Of a stretch of 19,364 bases of DNA, positions 14,050 through 19,364 are shown one piece after another. The position numbers and the translations under genes are program-made. The notes under the pieces were generated by a model, which saw nothing but the letters and a program-made list of their open reading frames with translations, did no database searches and was not told the origin of the DNA. Position 1 is the stretch's first letter. Each line of letters opens with the position of its first letter. Origin of the DNA: Candidatus Aminicenantota bacterium (GTDB lineage Bacteria; Acidobacteriota; Aminicenantia; Aminicenantales; Aminicenantaceae); NCBI GenBank assembly GCA_030607635.1, contig JAUWJP010000007.1:1-19364 (forward strand), written 5' to 3'.

Positions 14050-15567
14050 ATGGAAATTAAAGCAGATGAAATAAGTAAAATTATCCAACGCCAAATCGAG
14101 GGATACAAGACAGGAGTCGACATTAAAGAAGTTGGGACTGTAACTTATGTTGGAGATGGAATTGCCAGGGTTTATGGACTGGACAGGGTTATGTACAGTG
14201 AACTCCTGGAATTTCCTAAAGAAATCTATGGTCTAGCCCTGAATTTGGAGGAAGATAGTGTTGGTTCTGTCCTATTGGGAGAGAGTCATCTTATTAAGGA
14301 AGGGGATCTGGTAAAACGCACGCACAGGATAGTGCAGGTTCCGGCTGGACCAGCCTTGATTGGGAGAGTGGTGAATCCTCTGGGTAAACCATTAGATGAA
14401 AAAGGCCCAATAAAGACCGATATCAACATGGTAGTCGAACGTCTGGCGCCGGGTGTTGTTGACCGCTTGCCAGTGAAGCAGCCTCTGCAGACTGGAATAA
14501 AAGCCATCGATACCATGATTCCTATAGGAAGAGGCCAGAGAGAGCTCATCATAGGAGATCGTCAGACAGGAAAGACAGCCATTGCCATGGATACTATCAT
14601 CAATCAGAAAGGCAAGGATGTCGTCTGTGTTTATGTAGCTATCGGTCAGAAAAATTCCACGATCGCTTACGTTATAAAAGTGCTTGAGGATTATGGGGCG
14701 ATGGACTATTCGATAGTCGTGGCTTCTCCAGCCAGCGACCCTTCGCCTCTTCAATACCTCGCTCCTTACAGCGGTGTTGCTATGGGAGAGTATTTCAGGG
14801 ATAACGGGCAGCACGCTCTTCTCATCTATGATGACCTTTCCAAGCATGCAGCCGCCTACAGGGAAATATCCCTCCTCTTAAGGCGGCCTCCAGGCAGAGA
14901 AGCCTATCCTGGGGATGTCTTCTACCTCCATTCAAGATTGCTTGAGAGAGCAGCCAAGTATAATGACGAGCATGGAGGGGGCTCTTTGACTGCGCTTCCT
15001 ATTATCGAAACACAGGCAGGAGATGTTTCAGGTTATATTCCGACAAATGTCATCTCGATCACAGACGGTCAAATTTACTTAGAACCTGAGTTGTTCAACG
15101 CCGGGATAAGGCCAGCCATCAATGTGGGCATATCTGTCTCAAGAGTTGGAGGGAAGGCTCAGGTCAAAGCCATGAAGCAAGTGGCGGGAAAATTACGCCT
15201 CGATTTAGCTCAGTACCGGGAGTTGGTAACTTTTGCTCAGTTTGGCACAGAGCTGGATAAGGCGAGTCAATCCCAGCTCGATAGAGGCGAAAGATTGACT
15301 GAAGTCCTAAAGCAGGGTCAGTATGTCCCGTTACCGGTCGAAAAACAAATATTAATAATTTATGCGGGGAACAGAGGATTTTTGGATGAGTTTGAAATTG
15401 AGCAGATCAAAGAATATGAAGAAAAACTTTATGCATTTTTTGAAAAAGAGCAAGCGAAGCTTTTGAAGAAAATCGCTGAGAAACGTGAAATTAGTGCAGA
15501 TATGGATGAAGCTATAAGTTTAGCTTTAAAGGAGTTTAATTCCAGGTTTAAAGAAGGAAAAGCATAA
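14050..15567 (+). CDS. atpA: ATP synthase F1 subunit alpha
   Basis: A full-length 505-residue alpha subunit. The N-terminal beta-barrel includes GTVTYVGDGIARVYGLD; the nucleotide-binding domain has the Walker A GDRQTGKT at 169-176 and the Walker-B-type segment ALLIYDDLSKHA; the SVSRVGGKAQVKAMKQVAG stretch carries the arginine that reaches into the neighbouring catalytic site; and the helical C-terminus ends ALKEFNSRFKEGKA. Three alpha and three beta subunits alternate around gamma; alpha sites bind nucleotide without turnover. AGGCGG lies 5 bases upstream of ATG 14050. The atpG start follows the stop by 2 bases. No unusual residues were noticed. Confidence 0.98.
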   Translation: MEIKADEISKIIQRQIEGYKTGVDIKEVGTVTYVGDGIARVYGLDRVMYSELLEFPKEIYGLALNLEEDSVGSVLLGESHLIKEGDLVKRTHRIVQVPAGPALIGRVVNPLGKPLDEKGPIKTDINMVVERLAPGVVDRLPVKQPLQTGIKAIDTMIPIGRGQRELIIGDRQTGKTAIAMDTIINQKGKDVVCVYVAIGQKNSTIAYVIKVLEDYGAMDYSIVVASPASDPSPLQYLAPYSGVAMGEYFRDNGQHALLIYDDLSKHAAAYREISLLLRRPPGREAYPGDVFYLHSRLLERAAKYNDEHGGGSLTALPIIETQAGDVSGYIPTNVISITDGQIYLEPELFNAGIRPAINVGISVSRVGGKAQVKAMKQVAGKLRLDLAQYRELVTFAQFGTELDKASQSQLDRGERLTEVLKQGQYVPLPVEKQILIIYAGNRGFLDEFEIEQIKEYEEKLYAFFEKEQAKLLKKIAEKREISADMDEAISLALKEFNSRFKEGKA

Positions 15568-15569
15568 AA

Positions 15570-16433
15570 ATGCCAGCTCTAATCGACCTCAGAAGAAGAA
15601 TAAAAAGTGTCAGGAATACCCAACAGATCACGCAAGCCATGAAAACAGTATCCACGGCTAAGTTCAAGAAATCGCAACGTGCTGTTCTGGAGGCTCGACC
15701 CCACTGGCACAATTCTCCTGATCTACTATCCGAAGTCGTCTCCTGGGCTGAGAGAGAAGTTCATCCTTTAATCATGGATAGAGAAGAGAAGAAGATTGAG
15801 GGTTTGGTGATCACTCCTGATAAGGGTTTATGCGGAGCTTTTAATACAAACTTATTAGAGAAAGCTTTATCCTTTTTTGAAAAGAAAGCTCAGCGTTCTC
15901 AGGTGAATTTGGTTCTGATCGGGAAAAAAGCCTTTAGTTTTTTTAGGAAGCATCCTTTTCCCGTTGATCGTGCTTATTCAGAACAAGTTCAAGATCTCAC
16001 GTTGGAAGACCTGAAAGAATTGGCTCAGTTTTTAATGCGACACTATGTTTTCAACAGAACAGATGCTGTCTATGTGGCCTACAACGAATTCAAATCGATT
16101 CTTTCTCCCCGGGTAACTGTTACCAGGCTCCTTCCTCTTAGCCCTCCTGAGGGAGAAGCGCATGAAGTTTTACCTCCAGACTGGGAGCCAGAAGCGGGTT
16201 CTATCCTCAATAGTCTTTTACCTTTTTACATAGAGAGTCAAATTAGACATTTCTATTTTGAGTCGCAAGTTTCTGAACATGCTGCTCGAATGATGGCAAT
16301 GGATAATGCCACTAAAAATGCTGAAGATTTAATAAGTGACCTAACATTGGTATTAAATAAGATTCGACAGGCTTCAATCACCAACGAACTTCTGGAAATT
16401 ATGACAGCCGTCGAGGCCTTGGCAGGAAAATAG
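15570..16433 (+). CDS. atpG: ATP synthase F1 subunit gamma
   Basis: A 287-residue protein of normal length that starts PALIDLRRRIKSVRNTQQIT and AMKTVSTAKFKKSQ, the conserved N-terminal half of the central coiled coil. The middle Rossmann-like domain contains the family motif LVITPDKGLCGAFNTNLLEK near 76-95. The C-terminal helix has HAARMMAMDNATKNAEDLI and ends KIRQASITNELLEIMTAVEAL. Gamma is the rotor shaft that turns inside the alpha/beta hexamer and carries epsilon. GAAGG occurs about 13-17 bases before ATG 15570, inside the end of atpA, and the intergenic gap is 2 bases. The beta gene follows after 17 bases. Confidence 0.97.
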   Translation: MPALIDLRRRIKSVRNTQQITQAMKTVSTAKFKKSQRAVLEARPHWHNSPDLLSEVVSWAEREVHPLIMDREEKKIEGLVITPDKGLCGAFNTNLLEKALSFFEKKAQRSQVNLVLIGKKAFSFFRKHPFPVDRAYSEQVQDLTLEDLKELAQFLMRHYVFNRTDAVYVAYNEFKSILSPRVTVTRLLPLSPPEGEAHEVLPPDWEPEAGSILNSLLPFYIESQIRHFYFESQVSEHAARMMAMDNATKNAEDLISDLTLVLNKIRQASITNELLEIMTAVEALAGK

Positions 16434-16450
16434 AGGATTTGGAGAGAAGC

Positions 16451-18037
16451 ATGGCAAAAGTAAAACTGAAAACTTCCGAAAAAACAAAAGATAAACCTAA
16501 AGAAAAGCCGAAAGCAAAATCTAAAGCAAAAGAAAAAAAAGAAGAAAAGATCGGGAAGGTCGTCCAGGTTATCGGTCCAGTTGTGGACATCGAATTCAAG
16601 AATGTTGAACTCCCTGTAATATACAGCGCGATCCGAATCATAAGTGAAAGATTCGATGATACTACTCCCGCATCTGTTCAAGAAATCAAGAGGGACTTTG
16701 GGATAAGGATTGATCAACACAAAAAAGAAGCATCAGATACAACTGCTCCAGTAGATATTGTGGTTGAAGTGCAGCAGCATCTTGGGGAGGATAAAGTGAG
16801 GTGCATTTCTATGCATCCCACAGATGGCCTGGCTCGAGGAATGAAAGCCATTGATTTGCAGGGTCCCATTCAAGTTCCAGTCGGGGAGGCAACTTTGGGA
16901 CGAGTGATGAATGTCATAGGCGAGCCAGTTGACCATCTGGGACCTATCGAGGCCAAAGTAAAATATCCCATCCATCGTCCTCCTCCATCCTTAGAGCAGC
17001 AGAGCACCAAGCTCGAGATGTTTGAGACCGGAATCAAGGTGATTGACCTTATCCAGCCCTTTTTGAAAGGGGGAAAGGTCGGCCTTTTTGGAGGAGCAGG
17101 TGTTGGAAAAACCGTCATCATTATGGAGCTGATCAACAACGTAGCCAAAAAACACGGAGGTTATTCTGTTTTTGCGGGCGTGGGAGAAAGAACAAGAGAG
17201 GGAAATGACCTCTGGTTGGAGATGAAGGGCTCAGGAGTCATCGATAAGACTTCTCTCATCTTTGGTCAGATGACCGAGCCTCCCGGAGCAAGACTCCGAG
17301 TTGGATTGACTGCTCTTTCTGTTGCTGAATATTTCAGGGATGAGATGAACCAGGATATCCTCCTCTTTATCGATAATATCTTTCGTTTTGTCCAGGCAGG
17401 TTCAGAGGTCTCAGCGCTGTTGGGAAGGATGCCTTCTGCGGTCGGTTATCAGCCTAACCTGGCCTCTGAACTCGGAGAGCTAGAAGAGAGGATTACTTCA
17501 ACTAAAAGGGGATCAATCACTTCTGTCCAGGCAATTTATGTGCCTGCAGATGACTTCACTGATCCAGCGCCGGCCACAACTTTTTCTCATCTAGATGCTT
17601 CCACGAACCTTTCACGGGCTCTCACCGAAATTGGCATCTATCCTGCTGTTGATCCCTTATCCTCTTATTCTCGAATACTGGATCCAAGAGTTGTGGGTGA
17701 GGAACACTACCAGGTGGCAAGGAGCGTCAAAGAAATTCTTCAGAGGTATAGAGACCTTCAAGATATCATTACCATTCTGGGCATAGAGGAACTATCCGAA
17801 GAGGATAAGGCAATCGTTGCCCGTGCTCGAAAGATTCAAAGGGTCCTTTCCCAGCCATTTTATGTTGCAGAGGAATTTACCGGAAGGACTGGAAAATATG
17901 TGACTACTGAGGAGACCGTGAAGGGATTCAAAGAGATTGTAGAAGGTCAACACGATGATAAACCTGAGCAGGCCTTCTATATGGTAGGAAATGTTGAGGA
18001 AGTCATCCAGCGGACAGAGGAATTAAAATCAGCATGA
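16451..18037 (+). CDS. atpD: ATP synthase F1 subunit beta with N-terminal and barrel expansions
   Basis: The start is placed at ATG 16451, which has GGAGAG 4 bases upstream; the frame could open at a TTG at 16439, which has no such site. At 528 residues it is well above the 460-480 usual for AtpD. Residues 1-34 are a Lys/Glu-rich tail (TSEKTKDKPKEKPKAKSKAK) before the normal start IGKVVQVIGPVVDIEF. A second addition of about 30 residues near 64-101 (SERFDDTTPASVQEIKRDFG and onward) splits the N-terminal beta-barrel between AIRI and IVVEVQQHLG. The catalytic parts are normal: Walker A GGAGVGKT near 214-221, VGERTREGND, LLFIDNIFRF and the C-terminal LSQPFYVAEEFTG. It performs ATP synthesis at the alpha/beta interfaces. 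Its stop overlaps the atpC start (ATGA). Confidence 0.97.
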   Translation: MAKVKLKTSEKTKDKPKEKPKAKSKAKEKKEEKIGKVVQVIGPVVDIEFKNVELPVIYSAIRIISERFDDTTPASVQEIKRDFGIRIDQHKKEASDTTAPVDIVVEVQQHLGEDKVRCISMHPTDGLARGMKAIDLQGPIQVPVGEATLGRVMNVIGEPVDHLGPIEAKVKYPIHRPPPSLEQQSTKLEMFETGIKVIDLIQPFLKGGKVGLFGGAGVGKTVIIMELINNVAKKHGGYSVFAGVGERTREGNDLWLEMKGSGVIDKTSLIFGQMTEPPGARLRVGLTALSVAEYFRDEMNQDILLFIDNIFRFVQAGSEVSALLGRMPSAVGYQPNLASELGELEERITSTKRGSITSVQAIYVPADDFTDPAPATTFSHLDASTNLSRALTEIGIYPAVDPLSSYSRILDPRVVGEEHYQVARSVKEILQRYRDLQDIITILGIEELSEEDKAIVARARKIQRVLSQPFYVAEEFTGRTGKYVTTEETVKGFKEIVEGQHDDKPEQAFYMVGNVEEVIQRTEELKSA

Positions 18038-18333
18038 CCCAGAAATTACCATCATCTCTTCGACTCAAAGTCATTGCTCCTCGGAAGTTATTAGTAGATG
18101 AAGAGGTCCAGGAGCTTTCCCTCCCGAGCCTGGATGGCTATTTGGGGATACTCCCTGGCCACCGTCCACTATTTTTGGCTCTAGGAACAGGAAGGATCAC
18201 ATACCGGGTTGCCGAAAAAGAAGAAATTGTATCTGTGCAAGGGGGATATGCTGAAGTCCTTCCTGAGAAAGTGCTTGTTTTTACTGAATTGAGTGAAGAT
18301 GAAAGTGAGAAGCCAACTGAAGGGCGAGGATGA
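18034..18333 (+). CDS. atpC: ATP synthase F1 subunit epsilon, short form
   Basis: The 99-residue protein has the complete N-terminal beta-sandwich of epsilon (LRLKVIAPRKLLVDEEVQEL, LPSLDGYLGILPGHRPLFLA and VSVQGGYAEVLPEKVLVFTE) but stops soon after, with only a charged tail (SEDESEKPTEGRG). Standard epsilon subunits have about 130-140 residues with a C-terminal helical hairpin that can inhibit ATP hydrolysis; that hairpin is missing here. Short epsilons of this kind are known in several phyla and still join gamma to the c-ring. The start is inside the atpD stop (ATGA). The 3' end overlaps the methyltransferase gene by about 35 bases, so the shortness is not explained by a simple stop in a longer conserved frame. 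Confidence 0.93.
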   Translation: MTQKLPSSLRLKVIAPRKLLVDEEVQELSLPSLDGYLGILPGHRPLFLALGTGRITYRVAEKEEIVSVQGGYAEVLPEKVLVFTELSEDESEKPTEGRG

Positions 18334-19051
18334 GACTCTTGATTCCTTTTATCGAGGCCGCATTCTTGCCTTGCAGAAGAGAGAGGGTTACCGGTTTTCA
18401 GTAGATGCTCCCCTCTTAGCTGATTTTATTCAAACAAAGCGCTCTGATGAAATCTTAGAGCTGGGAGCCGGGAATGGCATTATTTCTCTTCTCTTGAGTA
18501 TTAAGCCTTTTAAACACATCACAGCCGTAGAGATTCAAGAAGCTTTGGCGGATATAGCCAGGCGAAATGTAAAACTCAATAATCTTGAAAGAAAAATCTC
18601 CATAATCCGTGAAGATCTACGCCAGTATTATCCGGGGAAAAAGTTTGATGTTATCTTTTCGAATCCTCCTTATATTAAAAAGGGGGAGGGTCATTTGAGT
18701 TCTTCCCTGGAAAAATCTATCGCCAAGCACGAGTTGAAATGTGATATTTTTGGTATATTAAAAAAAACAGCGACACTGCTCAAAAGTGAAGGAAGGGGTT
18801 ATTTTGTTTATCTTGCGAAAAGGAAAGATGATTTATTTCAAGCGATAGAGAGGAACAGATTGAAGATCAAATCCATTCGTTTTGTCTATCCCCGTCAAGA
18901 CAGTCCCCCGAACCTGTTTCTGGCGGAGTGCGATTTCTCTTCTGAAAAAGAGGCCATTCTTCCTCCTTTCATTCTTTATGACAAAGGAGGAAATTACACA
19001 GCCGAAGCAGAAGAAATATTTCGAGGGAGAATTCATGCGAAGGCAGTTTAA
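18299..19051 (+). CDS. TrmN6-like SAM-dependent N6-adenine methyltransferase
   Basis: A Rossmann-fold methyltransferase of 250 residues from ATG 18299; a GTG at 18293 is an alternative start. The N-terminal RFSVDAPLLADF is typical of the YfiC/TrmN6 group. SAM-binding motif I is ILELGAGNGIISLLLS (about 52-67), the acidic loop is AVEIQ, and the catalytic motif NPPYIKKGEG begins near 122. That NPPY signature marks exocyclic-amine methylation. TrmN6 methylates A37 of tRNA-Val in E. coli; related enzymes act on other RNAs or proteins, so the substrate is inferred from family only. The gene overlaps atpC by about 35 bases, hence likely co-transcription with the atp operon. Confidence 0.85.
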   Translation: MKVRSQLKGEDETLDSFYRGRILALQKREGYRFSVDAPLLADFIQTKRSDEILELGAGNGIISLLLSIKPFKHITAVEIQEALADIARRNVKLNNLERKISIIREDLRQYYPGKKFDVIFSNPPYIKKGEGHLSSSLEKSIAKHELKCDIFGILKKTATLLKSEGRGYFVYLAKRKDDLFQAIERNRLKIKSIRFVYPRQDSPPNLFLAECDFSSEKEAILPPFILYDKGGNYTAEAEEIFRGRIHAKAV

Positions 19052-19128
19052 GAACATAAGAAATTTTTACAAATTCCAGAAATTAGATATTATTTTTTAG
19101 TCTTACTTGTTTGTCGAGTTATGCTGGT

Positions 19129-19140
19129 CTGCCGAGGCAG
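19129..19140. repeat. Short palindrome in the gap before rfaE2
   Basis: CTGCC and GGCAG pair around a 2-base centre (GA), flanked by ATGCTGG on the left and a partly complementary tract on the right. The 134-base gap 19052-19185 is otherwise AT-rich with no gene. The context resembles dispersed ATGCTGG...CCTGCC repeats of other genomes, but a single copy here proves little. Confidence 0.3.
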
Positions 19141-19185
19141 GTTAATCTAGCTTTTATCAGGATCAAATAGTAAGCTTATACAGCG

Positions 19186-19364
19186 ATGGATAAAAAATTT
19201 AAAAAACTTGCTGACCTTGTGAAGATCAGAAACCAGCTCAAGCATCAGGATAAAAAGGTCGTTTTTACCAACGGCTGTTTTGACCTTCTCCACAGCGGCC
19301 ACATTCATCTTTTCAGGGAAGCCAGGAAAAAGGGAGATGTTTTTATCGTGGCTGTCAATGACGA
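19186..19364 (+). CDS. rfaE2: Heptose-1-phosphate adenylyltransferase, N-terminal part
   Basis: Fifty-nine codons are visible before the window ends. After a short helix (MDKKFKKLADLVKIRNQL) the sequence reads KVVFTNGCFDLLHSGHIHLF, the nucleotidyltransferase start with the HxGH motif (His-Ser-Gly-His), then REARKKGDVFIVAVND. This matches the stand-alone C-domain of HldE (RfaE domain II), which activates D-glycero-D-manno-heptose 1-phosphate with ATP for LPS core synthesis. Glycerol-3-phosphate cytidylyltransferases share the fold, but the FTNGCFDLLHSGH wording favours RfaE2. No Shine-Dalgarno is seen before ATG 19186 (AAGCTTATACAGCG). It suggests a Gram-negative envelope. Confidence 0.88.
   Translation, partial: MDKKFKKLADLVKIRNQLKHQDKKVVFTNGCFDLLHSGHIHLFREARKKGDVFIVAVND

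Overview
The window is ordinary, gene-dense chromosome from a Gram-negative bacterium. The evidence is the 3' neighbour, a heptose-1-phosphate adenylyltransferase used for LPS inner core, plus several exported proteins and a HlyD-type efflux system. Base composition is moderately AT-rich by eye. The accD-folC-atp order, the split ATP synthase operon, the DUF4097 protein behind an ECF sigma/anti-sigma pair and the density of small palindromic repeats suggest an uncultured lineage of the Acidobacteriota/Aminicenantota type. That is a low-confidence guess, because no rRNA or marker tree is available here. No tRNA, rRNA, CRISPR array, intact insertion sequence or phage gene was seen, and no gene-free stretch exceeds 300 bases.

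Layout. (1) 1-474, minus: 5' part of a secreted penicillin-acylase family (S45) hydrolase. It diverges from (2) 635-1495, plus, an exported cyanophycinase-like (S51) serine peptidase. (3) 1671-6995, minus: a five-gene efflux operon of the ybhGFSR/yhiI type, in transcription order HlyD-like adaptor, first ABC ATPase, second ABC ATPase and two ABC-2 permeases. The first ATPase reading frame is broken by two in-frame stops and has lost its switch histidine. The gap between the two ATPases holds a degenerate array of small palindromes. (4) 7178-9571, plus: ECF sigma factor, zinc-finger anti-sigma factor and an exported DUF4097 beta-repeat protein, closed by a strong intrinsic terminator at 9596-9628. 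(5) From a near-consensus sigma-70 promoter at 9710-9738, plus: a receiver-domain protein with Glu in place of the phospho-acceptor Asp, then accD and folC, which overlap. (6) 12524-18333, plus: the F1Fo ATP synthase genes b', b, delta, alpha, gamma, beta and epsilon, tightly packed but without subunits a and c. (7) 18299-19051: a TrmN6-like methyltransferase overlapping atpC. (8) 19186 to the window end: rfaE2 N-terminus.

How the genes work together. The atp block supplies the peripheral stalk and catalytic head of one ATP synthase; the proton-translocating a and c subunits must be encoded elsewhere. accD and folC start fatty-acid synthesis and glutamylate folates; they are housekeeping neighbours rather than parts of one pathway. 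The sigma/anti-sigma/DUF4097 unit looks like an envelope-sensing regulon with its own output gene. The efflux operon would form a tripartite exporter, but only one of its two ATPase genes is intact as read.

No convincing new defence or metabolic system was found. The points most worth a second look are the doubly stopped ATPase, the palindromes with paired base changes at 4675-4800, the two expansions in AtpD, the short AtpC and the Asp-to-Glu receiver protein.
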